This document shows positions 37,024 through 44,817 of a stretch of 64,000 nt of DNA, one piece after another. The stretch's first letter is position 1. Each line of letters begins with the position of its first letter. The translations under genes were made by a program, and so were the position numbers. A model generated the notes under the pieces. The model was not told where the DNA came from. It saw only the letters and a program-made list of their open reading frames with translations, and did no database searches. Location of the stretch: NCBI GenBank assembly GCA_022447555.1, contig JAKVBF010000004.1:150759-214758 (forward strand). Reading direction: 5' to 3'. The stretch comes from Mariniblastus sp. Its GTDB lineage: Bacteria; Planctomycetota; Planctomycetia; Pirellulales; Pirellulaceae.

Positions 37024-38517
37024 ATGAGTGAGAACCTAACTGGCCTAGTAAAAATCGTCGGAATCACGATCCTGCTGTTCGTGCTCTGGGGCTTCCTCGC
37101 CTATCAAGTTCCCGACAACTTCCTAAAACCCAATAATATTGAAAACCTGCTTCGCCGAACGGCTTTGTTTGGCATCTTAGGAATCGGGGTTTCATTTGTC
37201 ATTATTAGCAGCGGCATCGACCTTTCGATCGGATCGCTGGTTTGTTTTACAGCCTGCCTTCTCGCTCTGTTTTTATCAGTGTCCTATAACCCCTACGTTT
37301 CAACCGACGTGTATGAAATTAAGGCCCAGCAGCAAAAACTGCTGGTGGGCACAAACGCTGAGTTCAGGCCCGGGCAAACCGTTCGCTACTACGGTGGTCG
37401 TAGAGCTCGGAATGCGATGCTCAAAGTCACGGCCGTCACGCCCGTTGAATATCAAGGTCGCCCCGCCAGGGAGATCTCGGTTGACCAACCCCTCACGCGC
37501 GATGATACGGCAGACAAAGCCAACCGAAGCGTAGGCAAGCTTGCTGCAATGTACCCGATTTCCCAAATATCCGGAAATCATCTCGATCTACCTTTTTCAG
37601 GGTTAGCCCCTCGTGATCGAGTCTGGTTCGTGCACCCCGAGCGGGGACTCAAAGAAAAAACGGTTGCCAGTGTGAAACCGTCCAACACCTCAAGAGATCT
37701 ATCTGAAGTTTCGTTCACTGAATCTTTGGACGGAATTGACACCACGTTCATCGCCATCCCCTTAGCTCGCAAACAAAAAATGTCGGTCCCTGCTGCGATC
37801 CTTACCGTTTTACTCATCGCACTGGGACTAGGCATGGTTCATGGATTGCTGATCACCCGACTGAAACAGCAGCCTTTTGTGGTCACCCTTTGCGGGCTAC
37901 TTATTTATCGCGGTCTATCGAGATGGTTATCCAACGATCAAACATTGGGGTTTGGCAATGAGTACGAGGGCTCGCTGGGATTGTTGGCCACCGGTCGGCT
38001 CGTTTTATGGGAATCCGAAACATCTTCGTTCGGAATACCCTATTCATTTTTCTTTTTGATCTTATTGACCATCGCCGCCATTATTTTTCTCAATTTCACG
38101 ATTTGGGGGCGTTACATTCTGGCGTTAGGCCGAAACGAAGAAGCCGCCCGCTACTCGGGAGTGAATACAGGGAGAATGACTATATTGGCTTATGTCTTAT
38201 GTGCGGTCCTGACGGGCGTCGGTGGAATCCTGTTCGCTCTCGATGCCAATTCCATCGCCCCCAGCAGTTTTGGCAATTTTTTTGAATTGTACGCAATCGC
38301 GGCTGCCGTATTGGGTGGCTGTAGTTTACGAGGTGGCGAAGGCAGTATCGTCGGTGTCGTCGTCGGCACGGCTTTGATGCAAACGCTCTACAACTCAATC
38401 GTCTTACTGAAAATCCCCGACGAACTCGAGTATGCGATCATTGGAGCAGTGATCTTAGTGGGGGTTACATCCGATGAAGTGATTCGCATGATCGCCAACC
38501 GATTCAAGCGGGATTGA
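37024..38517 (+). CDS. Sugar ABC transporter permease, RbsC-like, with extracytoplasmic insertion
   Basis: A 497-residue permease of the RbsC/XylH family (BPD_transp_2). Family motifs are GVSFVIISSGIDLSIGSL (about 55-72), QQPFVVTLCGLLIYRGLSR (282-300), NEEAARYSGVNTGR and AAVLGGCSLRGGEGSIVGVV near the C-terminus. Normal members have 310-350 residues; this one has an extra hydrophilic block of about 165 residues (about 88-253) between the transmembrane helix after GIDLSIGS and the next helix. The block is beta-strand-like (KLLVGTNAEFRPGQTVRYYGG, RVWFVHPERGL) and Arg/Lys-rich. If helices keep their usual topology it faces the periplasm. Third gene of the operon, 4 bases after the ATPase. Confidence 0.92.
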   Translation: MSENLTGLVKIVGITILLFVLWGFLAYQVPDNFLKPNNIENLLRRTALFGILGIGVSFVIISSGIDLSIGSLVCFTACLLALFLSVSYNPYVSTDVYEIKAQQQKLLVGTNAEFRPGQTVRYYGGRRARNAMLKVTAVTPVEYQGRPAREISVDQPLTRDDTADKANRSVGKLAAMYPISQISGNHLDLPFSGLAPRDRVWFVHPERGLKEKTVASVKPSNTSRDLSEVSFTESLDGIDTTFIAIPLARKQKMSVPAAILTVLLIALGLGMVHGLLITRLKQQPFVVTLCGLLIYRGLSRWLSNDQTLGFGNEYEGSLGLLATGRLVLWESETSSFGIPYSFFFLILLTIAAIIFLNFTIWGRYILALGRNEEAARYSGVNTGRMTILAYVLCAVLTGVGGILFALDANSIAPSSFGNFFELYAIAAAVLGGCSLRGGEGSIVGVVVGTALMQTLYNSIVLLKIPDELEYAIIGAVILVGVTSDEVIRMIANRFKRD

Positions 38518-38679
38518 GTGAGATTTTGATCCACCCCATCAATTCAAGCTTTTAAAAAATCACGACCAACCTGATTCTCTTTTTCGGCGCGACCGGAACT
38601 TTAATTTTTGCAGTCGTGGTGGCCACCCGATTCCGCCGAAACATAGAATATCAGGATGAATCGTCGTCCTGCTATGACT

Positions 38680-38820
38680 TTTAATGGCTCGCCCCGCCCG
38701 AAACTACGTCGCCCCGCAGTCCGCCCTGCCGGTGTGACGCGTCGCTCCAAAAGTTTCCCGGCTCCGCCTGACGGATCGTTTGGTCACTTCGACCTCAGGC
38801 TGGCGAGGCGAGCCATTAAA
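38680..38820. repeat. 141-bp element with terminal inverted repeats (MITE/REP-like)
   Basis: A perfect 14-bp inverted repeat, TTTAATGGCTCGCC at 38680-38693 and GGCGAGCCATTAAA at 38807-38820, bounds a G+C-rich core. Allowing two mismatches the ends pair over 21 bases. The interior has no ORF and can form further partial stems. No obvious target-site duplication was seen. This layout fits a small non-autonomous mobile element or a large REP-like hairpin. Only one copy is visible in the window. Confidence 0.6.
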
Positions 38821-38977
38821 CAACGAGGCTCAAGGATCGGTGATTTCCGTCATTGACAACCTTCCAGATCTTCACGACCACCGTTGCATCCAGGACATTT
38901 CACCGTTTGTTGGCCGGATCTGGGTACACCTCCGGTTTCACCGTTGACAGCGATGCCAAACTTGGGCAAAAATAATT

Positions 38978-38993
38978 TGTAGCACACGCTACA
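38978..38993. promoter_or_regulatory. Palindromic operator candidate upstream of metal transporter operon
   Basis: TGTAGC-ACAC-GCTACA is a perfect 6-4-6 inverted repeat ending 41 bases before the ATG of the metal-binding protein gene, in an AT-rich setting. Position and symmetry suit a dimeric metal-responsive repressor (MntR/DtxR, Fur or Zur type). It does not clearly match a known consensus. Confidence 0.5.
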
Positions 38994-39034
38994 TTTATCC
39001 CAAAAGACTTAAATCAAAAAGAAGATATTACGAA

Positions 39035-40045
39035 ATGTCACATCCGATTCGCAAATTTGGCAAGAAATGTGTCGCCCCTTACCTATTAGGTTTGGCTTTT
39101 TTGGCAGCTAGTTTGGCTGGCTGCACGAACGATGACTCAGCAGCAGAGCCCGGCGGCTCCCACTCTGGAACCTCCAAACCACTCGCAAATTCGTCAGCCG
39201 ATACGGTAGCACCCGGCGAATCGGCGACAAACAAACGAGTTATATTGTGTTCAACCACTCAATGCGCAGACTTCGCCAAACAAGTTGTCGGTGACCGATG
39301 GGAGGTCAAATGTGTGCTGGGCCCCGGTCAGGATCCTCACATGTACGAACCGCGAGTTGCTGACAGCGAGGCGGTTGCCAATGCGGACTTATGCGTTCGA
39401 AACGGATGGAATTTAGAGGGCCATGAATGGATGAAAACACTGGCTGAAAACGCTGGTAAACCGTTGGTGACTTGTGCAACCGAAGTCACACCACTGATGA
39501 CGTCAGAAGACCAAACAATTAAAGATCCTCACACCTGGTTCAACCCCGCCAACGCTTGGAAATACACCAAGCAAATTCGCGACGAAGTCATCCGCCTGGA
39601 TCCCGCCCGTGCAGATGAGTATACCGCTAGAGCTGAACTTTATCGCAGCCAACTACGCGAACTCGAAAACTGGATCCAACAGCAAGTCAACTCGATCCCT
39701 GAACCCCGCGTACTCGTTACCCATCATGATGCCTTTGGTTATTTCTGTGACCGCTACGGTTTCCAGGCAGTCACCCCAGTGGGTTGGACAACCGATGAAA
39801 TCTCTGGGGCCACCATTGCCGACCGTCAAGAGGTTATCAAGCAAATCCAAGATTTGAAAGTGCGTAGCATCTTTGTTGAGTCGACCCTCAATCGCCAAAT
39901 GATTGAGTCGATCGCCAAAGAGGCCGGTGTCAACATTGGCGGGGAACTTTACTCCGATGCGATGGGCGGACCTGGCACCGCGGGAGAAGACTACATCGGG
40001 ATGATGCGGGAAAATATTTTAATCCTCGTGGATGGTTTGAAATAG
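39035..40045 (+). CDS. Metal ABC transporter substrate-binding lipoprotein (ZnuA/TroA/MntC family)
   Basis: A 336-residue cluster A-I metal-binding protein. The lipoprotein signal ends with lipobox SLAGC (Cys30), then a Ser/Gly-rich linker. The binding fold has CSTTQCADFAKQVVGDRWEV, GQDPHMYEPRVADSEAVANAD (first His ligand), DPHTWFNPANAWKY (second His), RVLVTHHDAFGYFCDRYGF and, near the end, SIFVESTLNRQMIESIAKEAG and GGELYSDAMG (Glu/Asp ligand region). There is no His-rich loop of the kind typical for zinc-specific ZnuA, and the operon contains an MntR-like regulator, so manganese is at least as likely as zinc. First gene of a four-gene operon. Confidence 0.93.
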   Translation: MSHPIRKFGKKCVAPYLLGLAFLAASLAGCTNDDSAAEPGGSHSGTSKPLANSSADTVAPGESATNKRVILCSTTQCADFAKQVVGDRWEVKCVLGPGQDPHMYEPRVADSEAVANADLCVRNGWNLEGHEWMKTLAENAGKPLVTCATEVTPLMTSEDQTIKDPHTWFNPANAWKYTKQIRDEVIRLDPARADEYTARAELYRSQLRELENWIQQQVNSIPEPRVLVTHHDAFGYFCDRYGFQAVTPVGWTTDEISGATIADRQEVIKQIQDLKVRSIFVESTLNRQMIESIAKEAGVNIGGELYSDAMGGPGTAGEDYIGMMRENILILVDGLK

Positions 40046-40052
40046 TGACATC

Positions 40053-40571
40053 ATGAGATTAATCCTCGCCGCATCGATACCGTTCTTTCTGTTTGGCGGG
40101 GTCACAGCCTATGTGGAATTCACCAATCGTGTGAAACCCAAAGCCATTGAATACCGAACTCAATCAGCGCCGGGTTCATGGTCTGTTCAGCTGTACACAA
40201 CCGCCGAGCTTGTCGGAGACCTCGATTTTGATGAGCCCTCGTTGAAAGTTCTCTTCAAAGGCCAAACCATCCTTGAAGACTTTGACACCATCGCTGCCAA
40301 AGAACAGATAGTGATCGATCCTTTAAACAAAGTGAGCATGCAACCAAACAGCTTATTTTTGCAAGCCCGCTGCTCAGCTGAGACCGGAGCCGATGCCAAA
40401 GCAGATCGCCACGCTGCAATCCGGGTCCAAGTCTACAGGGGAAAACAACAGGTCGCCGAAAAGACTTTTTGGAAAACGAATAACGGGCAATTGATTCGGG
40501 GCGAACTCACCTTTAAGAGCGCCACGGACGATTCGGATCAATCGACTCATGACTCGGAAGGCTCCCACTGA
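40053..40571 (+). CDS. Small membrane-anchored protein in metal transporter operon
   Basis: A 172-residue protein with an N-terminal hydrophobic segment (about 3-20, LILAASIPFFLFGGVTAYV) that is a signal peptide or anchor. The rest is hydrophilic, predicted beta-sandwich-like (SWSVQLYTTAELVGDLDFDE, FKGQTILEDF) and ends in a Ser/Asp/His tail (DDSDQSTHDSEGSH) that could bind metal. I do not recognise a family. The gene starts 7 bases after the binding protein and its stop overlaps the ATPase start (TGATG), so it belongs firmly to the operon. An accessory role in metal capture or in the periplasmic complex is inferred. Confidence 0.8.
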   Translation: MRLILAASIPFFLFGGVTAYVEFTNRVKPKAIEYRTQSAPGSWSVQLYTTAELVGDLDFDEPSLKVLFKGQTILEDFDTIAAKEQIVIDPLNKVSMQPNSLFLQARCSAETGADAKADRHAAIRVQVYRGKQQVAEKTFWKTNNGQLIRGELTFKSATDDSDQSTHDSEGSH

Positions 40572-41353
40572 TGGATTTGAAAAACGAATCCGGATCGGCC
40601 ATCGATATCAGCCATCTAACGGTCAGTTATGGGCCCGTTCCGGCACTCCTTGATGTATCCTTAAAAATCCCCAAAGGGAAATTGGTTGGGATCATTGGAC
40701 CTAATGGTTCAGGAAAGTCTACCTTGATCAAAGCGATCCTAGGGTTCGTCAAACCGGACTTGGGAAAGGTCAATATTTTCGACCAAGACGCATCAACCGC
40801 CAAAGGGATGGTCGCCTACGTACCGCAAAGGGGTGCCGTCGATTGGGACTTCCCGATCACGGTTCGGGAAGTCGCTACGATGGGCCGGTACGGTCACCGG
40901 CGTTGGTGGCAGGACATGACTCGCAAAGATTTAAGAATTTCCGATGATGCGTTGGCAAAAGTCCGCATGAGCGAGTTTGCCTCGCGGCAAATTGGCCAGC
41001 TATCCGGAGGACAACAACAACGCGTGTTCATGGCCAGAGCCCTTGCCCAAAAGGCCGAAATTCTACTGCTTGACGAACCCTTTTCCGGCGTGGATGCAGC
41101 CACGGAAAATGCCATTCTGGAAGTCCTGCAGGAGACGAGGGAGCAAGGGAAAACCCTCTGCGTGGTACATCACGACCTAGCCACGGCAGCGGAGTATTTC
41201 GATTACCTGATTCTTCTCAAGCAACGAATGTTCGGTTTTGGCCCGCCATCACAAATATTGGTACCCGAGTTACTTTGCCAAGTTTACGAAGGCAATATGA
41301 AAGTGTTTGCCGAATTGGCCAACCGAACTCAATCGGGGGAGTCGCACGAATGA
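40571..41353 (+). CDS. Metal ABC transporter ATP-binding protein (ZnuC/MntB-like)
   Basis: A 260-residue ATPase of the zinc/manganese/iron-chelate uptake group. Walker A is [15 protein letters not shown] near residues 43-57. Q-loop YVPQRGAVDWDFPITVREV (near 85-103) is the hallmark of metal transporters of this family. The signature is LSGGQQQRVFMARAL, Walker B is ILLLDEPFSGVD, and the H-loop is VVHHDLATA. It overlaps the small protein upstream by one base and the permease downstream by four, so all are translated together. Confidence 0.95.
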   Translation: MDLKNESGSAIDISHLTVSYGPVPALLDVSLKIPKGKLVGIIGPNGSGKSTLIKAILGFVKPDLGKVNIFDQDASTAKGMVAYVPQRGAVDWDFPITVREVATMGRYGHRRWWQDMTRKDLRISDDALAKVRMSEFASRQIGQLSGGQQQRVFMARALAQKAEILLLDEPFSGVDAATENAILEVLQETREQGKTLCVVHHDLATAAEYFDYLILLKQRMFGFGPPSQILVPELLCQVYEGNMKVFAELANRTQSGESHE

Positions 41354-42879
41354 ACCCGGTAATGGAGTGGTTAATCGATCTTCAGTTGGAACAGGGATAC
41401 CTGATTCGCCCATTGATCGTAGGCACACTGATCTCGCTGGTATGCAGCGTGGTCGGATGTTTCATTATTCTGCGTAGGATGTCGTTTCTTGCCGATGCGA
41501 TCGCCCATTCCATGTTGGCTGGCGTGATTGGTGGCTACCTGATCATGAAGTTGGTTTTTAGCCAAGAAACTCATTTATTAGGGATGCTGGGAGGGGCAAT
41601 TTTAGCAGGGATCGCCACCGTTGCGATGATCGGATTTGTGACTCGGGTATCACGAATCAAGCAGGACACGGCCATCGGAATTATGTATACCGGTATCTTT
41701 GCGTTGGGAGCCTTAGCCGTCTCGATCAAGTCCATTGGTGGCTTCGTCCATATCGATATCACGCATTACATTATCGGAAATGTACTCGCCGTTTCCAATG
41801 AAGAGCTATGGCTGTTAGCGGTGGTTTCTACAATCGTTTTGTGTTCCGTCATTCTGTTTTTTCGACCTTTGCAAATCACGAGTTTCGATCCGGTTATGGC
41901 CGCCTCGATTGGCATTCCTGTGTTGGCCGTAGACTATCTACTAACGGCGTGCACTTCACTTGTTGTGGTTAGCGGAGTGCGGGTGGCAGGCGTGATTCTA
42001 GTCGTCGCTTTAATCATTACCCCCGCCGCCTCGGCATACCTGCTTACGGATCGACTCAATCGAATGCTAGGGATTTCCGCTTCGATCGGAATCCTCGGCT
42101 ATTGGTTGGGTTTCTTCTTAACCATTCAAATCGGATCATCACCGGGACCTACCATCGTGGTCACCATGACAATGATCTTTTTATTGATTCTCTTGATTGC
42201 GCCCCGGTACGGCATTCTGGCTGACTGGATCCGGAGAACCAATGCCGTTCCACAGGAAGTCATGGAGGACGTTTTAGGCGCCATTTTAAGGGCTCCGGGA
42301 AAAAACGTGCCGATCAATGAGATCGTAAACACTGTCGCCTCTCCGAACATGCGAGTCCGGCGCGCCATCCGAATGTTAGCGCGCAAAAACTTACTTAAGT
42401 ACGATTCCGATCGGGTCCTACTGACGGAACGAGGCCACCAAGAGGCAACCCGGCTGGTTCGCGCCCACCGGTTATGGGAAACCTATTTAATTCAGACGGG
42501 CGAAGCCAGTGAGAGAATTCATGAAAAGGCTCATCAACTGGAACATATCAGCGATCAAAAGACCGTTGATTACTTGGACGACAAATTAGGTCATCCCGTG
42601 CGCGACCCCCACGGCTCGGAGATCCCTGTCGACTCGGTTCAAGCATCTGGCACGCACCATTTTCGGGCCAGCATGCTTCGGCTTGGAAACCGAGCCGAAA
42701 TCCAACGACTCCTCCCCGGTGGCGTTGGTTTAGGACTATCGGCAGGAACTGAAATCACTGCGTTGCCTCGGTCCGATGATGGCTTAACATGGAATTTCCA
42801 AAATATTCAGGGCGAGATGTTTGCCATCAACCATGAACAGGCGGATGCAATCATTGTTCGACTGATTTCGGCCAACTAA
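41350..42879 (+). CDS. Metal ABC transporter permease fused to a DtxR/MntR-like regulatory domain
   Basis: A 509-residue protein. The start ATG overlaps the ATPase stop (ATGA); the longer frame upstream lies inside the ATPase gene. Residues 1-290 are an ABC-3 family permease with eight or nine helices: CSVVGCFIILRRMSFLADAIAHSMLAGV, DTAIGIMYTGIFALG and VRVAGVILVVALIITPAASAYLLT. Residues about 300-509 resemble DtxR/MntR: a winged-helix stretch (VPINEIVNTVASPNMRVRRAIRMLARKNLL), LTERGHQEATRLVRAHRLWETYL, and a metal/dimer part with EKAHQLEHISDQKTVDYLDD and HPVRDPHGSEIP. A terminal FeoA/SH3-like part follows. The fusion puts a metal sensor on the transporter itself. Confidence 0.9.
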   Translation: MNPVMEWLIDLQLEQGYLIRPLIVGTLISLVCSVVGCFIILRRMSFLADAIAHSMLAGVIGGYLIMKLVFSQETHLLGMLGGAILAGIATVAMIGFVTRVSRIKQDTAIGIMYTGIFALGALAVSIKSIGGFVHIDITHYIIGNVLAVSNEELWLLAVVSTIVLCSVILFFRPLQITSFDPVMAASIGIPVLAVDYLLTACTSLVVVSGVRVAGVILVVALIITPAASAYLLTDRLNRMLGISASIGILGYWLGFFLTIQIGSSPGPTIVVTMTMIFLLILLIAPRYGILADWIRRTNAVPQEVMEDVLGAILRAPGKNVPINEIVNTVASPNMRVRRAIRMLARKNLLKYDSDRVLLTERGHQEATRLVRAHRLWETYLIQTGEASERIHEKAHQLEHISDQKTVDYLDDKLGHPVRDPHGSEIPVDSVQASGTHHFRASMLRLGNRAEIQRLLPGGVGLGLSAGTEITALPRSDDGLTWNFQNIQGEMFAINHEQADAIIVRLISAN

Positions 42880-42937
42880 CCCCTCTCCCGCACCCCACCC
42901 TATCAGTCAGGCAAATGCCGTCAGCCTACGCGTTGCG

Positions 42938-43426
42938 TCACCGACGTCGGTGCTCGTCGATCAACTCTTTGACTCTGTCCGGATCGGGAATCCCATTTAC
43001 GGTGATTTCGATTTCAGCCTGACCCGCACTAGAAATACCCACTTTGCCGACGTCAAAAATCCGCTGCAAAAATGTCTGATCTAATTGGACGTTCCGAACG
43101 TCCTGATGCCAGACTTCGGTAACGTTTTTGGCTAAAATACCCCGCCGCAGCGTTGTGCGATCGTTGGTGACGGTTAACTTACAAGCTTTGCATTGCAACC
43201 ACCAACAGCCATAAGCAATTAGCCCACCTCCCACGCCAAGGGCAAAAACCGTCAGGACAAGATAGCCATTCCACCCTTTAAACAGACCATACAATGTCAA
43301 ACCGAGTCCAAGCAAAACGACCAAGACATTGCCCACGAACCACAGAGGTTGATTGCGGAACATCGAGGGATTGCCTTCATAAAGCGTTGATTCTTCTATT
43401 GAGGGTTGCTTATCCATCGTTTCCAT
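42938..43426 (-). CDS. Membrane protein with bacterial PH domain (DUF304-type)
   Basis: A 162-residue protein from this ATG (start METMDKQPS). Two hydrophobic helices lie near residues 30-50 and 55-77. They are followed by a bPH2-like domain: CKACKLTVTNDRTTLRRGILAKNVTEVWHQDVRNVQLDQTF is its core (broken here only by line reading), and the end DRVKELIDEHRRR is typical. Such proteins are common in envelope contexts, but function is unknown. The frame extends to a TTG at 43477, rejected as start because ATGs lie at 43426 and 43417. It stands alone between the convergent metal operon and the E2 gene. Confidence 0.82.
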   Translation of the reverse strand: METMDKQPSIEESTLYEGNPSMFRNQPLWFVGNVLVVLLGLGLTLYGLFKGWNGYLVLTVFALGVGGGLIAYGCWWLQCKACKLTVTNDRTTLRRGILAKNVTEVWHQDVRNVQLDQTFLQRIFDVGKVGISSAGQAEIEITVNGIPDPDRVKELIDEHRRR

Positions 43427-43646
43427 CCGTTCAGAGGGTTTTTCTCCAAAATCACGGCAAATCCGCCGAGTTCTCAATTTAATTCATTAAGTGATTGTTC
43501 GTTGAAAACGAAGCATTTTTGGAACATTTAAAATGATTTCTGATACGGCGTCCTCGAGTCACTCACTCAAACCCAAACGCTGTCGCATTGTGAGGCTGAG
43601 AAACTCTTTTGTCTGTCAACCAAGTCACACCTTGCGATGATTAGAT

Positions 43647-44810
43647 TTAATCCATGCTGAAGGACTCGATTCCATCTTTGACCTGATTCATAAAATTGGC
43701 AGCGCCGACGCCATTGGCCAGACGATGGTCGAACGATAGCGTGAGCGTCGCAGACGTTTGGAATTTAAATGAATCCCCGTCCGGCACAGGACGTTGATAT
43801 GTCTCTCCGATGGCCAACGTTGCAACCGCCGGTGCCACGATGGCCGGAATCCCAATCCTCATTCCGGCTTTGCCAATATTGGATACGGTGACTGTGGTGG
43901 AGGCATCCGCCTGATCTTGGCCATCACGGGCCGTCTCGATCTGCCGACGGACGGCTTGGAAAAAAGTGGCTTGGTCCATCTCATCCGCCTCGCGAACAAC
44001 CGCCGTTACCATTTGATCACCCGGCAGAGCTACAGCGATCCCCAAGTTGACACGGTGGTACACATTCCGGGTGCGACCATCTGATGAGAGTGTACTTCGG
44101 AAAGCATCGTGATGCTTGAGCGCCTGCACGATGCACCAGAGCGCCATAACGAAACCCGTCGGTCCACCCGATGCCTTTACGGTCGCTCGAACCGACTGCA
44201 AGTGGCTCCAATTGACTTCATTCATCACCGTCACCGGAATGCAGCTCTGAGTTCCCCTGCCCAACCGATAGTTCAATGTAATCTGGGACTGAGGCAACGG
44301 CTGCGCCTCGTAGTCATCCGCGGAACCGACAGCTACCGCAGCGGCCAAATAGGCCTCAACATCGTCCGGCATCAACTTTGATCCTGAACAAGGAATTTCA
44401 TCGGCAAGTTCCAACAAGCCCTGTTCTTTGAGTAGTTTGCGGGTCTTGGGGGGAATCTGGATCTTTGATTTCGCCCTCTTAGCCGGGGCAGCCGAGGAAG
44501 CGGTGGCGAAATTTGTAGCAGGGGTAGATTCGGTAGGCCCATGACCTGCTGACATTTCCTTCACTCCGTCGGCCACTTCCATTTTCGCAATCTCGGTCCC
44601 GATTTCTAAAACACTGCCGGTCTCAACAGTCCATTCAACCAAAGTGCCGTCGTAGGGAGACTCCACATCCGTGGTCGCTTTATCCGTCTCCATAACATAG
44701 ATCGGGTCATCCCGTTTAATAGAATCACCAGGCTGTTTCAGAAATTCGACGAGCAGGGCTTCCTGCAGTCCTTCACCGAGCTGCGGAATTCGAACAGAAA
44801 TAATGGGCAT
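43647..44810 (-). CDS. Dihydrolipoamide acyltransferase (E2) of a 2-oxoacid dehydrogenase complex
   Basis: This 387-residue E2 passes acyl groups from E1 to CoA. The lipoyl domain (1-78) has METDKATTDVESPYDG with Lys44 as the lipoylation site. The peripheral subunit-binding domain lies about 112-150 (IPPKTRKLLKEQGLLEL). The catalytic core (about 170-387) contains TVSNIGKAGMRIGIPAIV and the active site SFDHRLANGVGAANF. The family motif is DHRxxDG; here Asp is Asn366, while His362 and Arg363 are kept. It follows the E1 gene by 7 bases. No E3 (lipoamide dehydrogenase) gene is in the window. Substrate could be pyruvate, branched-chain oxoacids or acetoin. Confidence 0.9.
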   Translation of the reverse strand: MPIISVRIPQLGEGLQEALLVEFLKQPGDSIKRDDPIYVMETDKATTDVESPYDGTLVEWTVETGSVLEIGTEIAKMEVADGVKEMSAGHGPTESTPATNFATASSAAPAKRAKSKIQIPPKTRKLLKEQGLLELADEIPCSGSKLMPDDVEAYLAAAVAVGSADDYEAQPLPQSQITLNYRLGRGTQSCIPVTVMNEVNWSHLQSVRATVKASGGPTGFVMALWCIVQALKHHDAFRSTLSSDGRTRNVYHRVNLGIAVALPGDQMVTAVVREADEMDQATFFQAVRRQIETARDGQDQADASTTVTVSNIGKAGMRIGIPAIVAPAVATLAIGETYQRPVPDGDSFKFQTSATLTLSFDHRLANGVGAANFMNQVKDGIESFSMD

Positions 44811-44817
44811 GCGGGGA

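Larger units (their letters stand above)
38518..39034 (+). other. Intergenic region between sugar and metal ABC operons
   Basis: A 517-base gap containing a 141-bp element with inverted ends (38680-38820) and a palindromic operator candidate (38978-38993). The open frame at 38656-38856 overlaps the element, has no SD and is not called. No intrinsic terminator for the sugar operon was identified. Confidence 0.6.

Noticed and set aside
38656-38856. Plus-strand ORF of 66 codons
   Set aside because: It overlaps the 141-bp inverted-repeat element, has no SD, and its composition reflects the G+C-rich core.
43427-43477. TTG-started extension of the PH-domain protein
   Set aside because: Two ATG codons shortly downstream give a normal N-terminus; the TTG has no SD.
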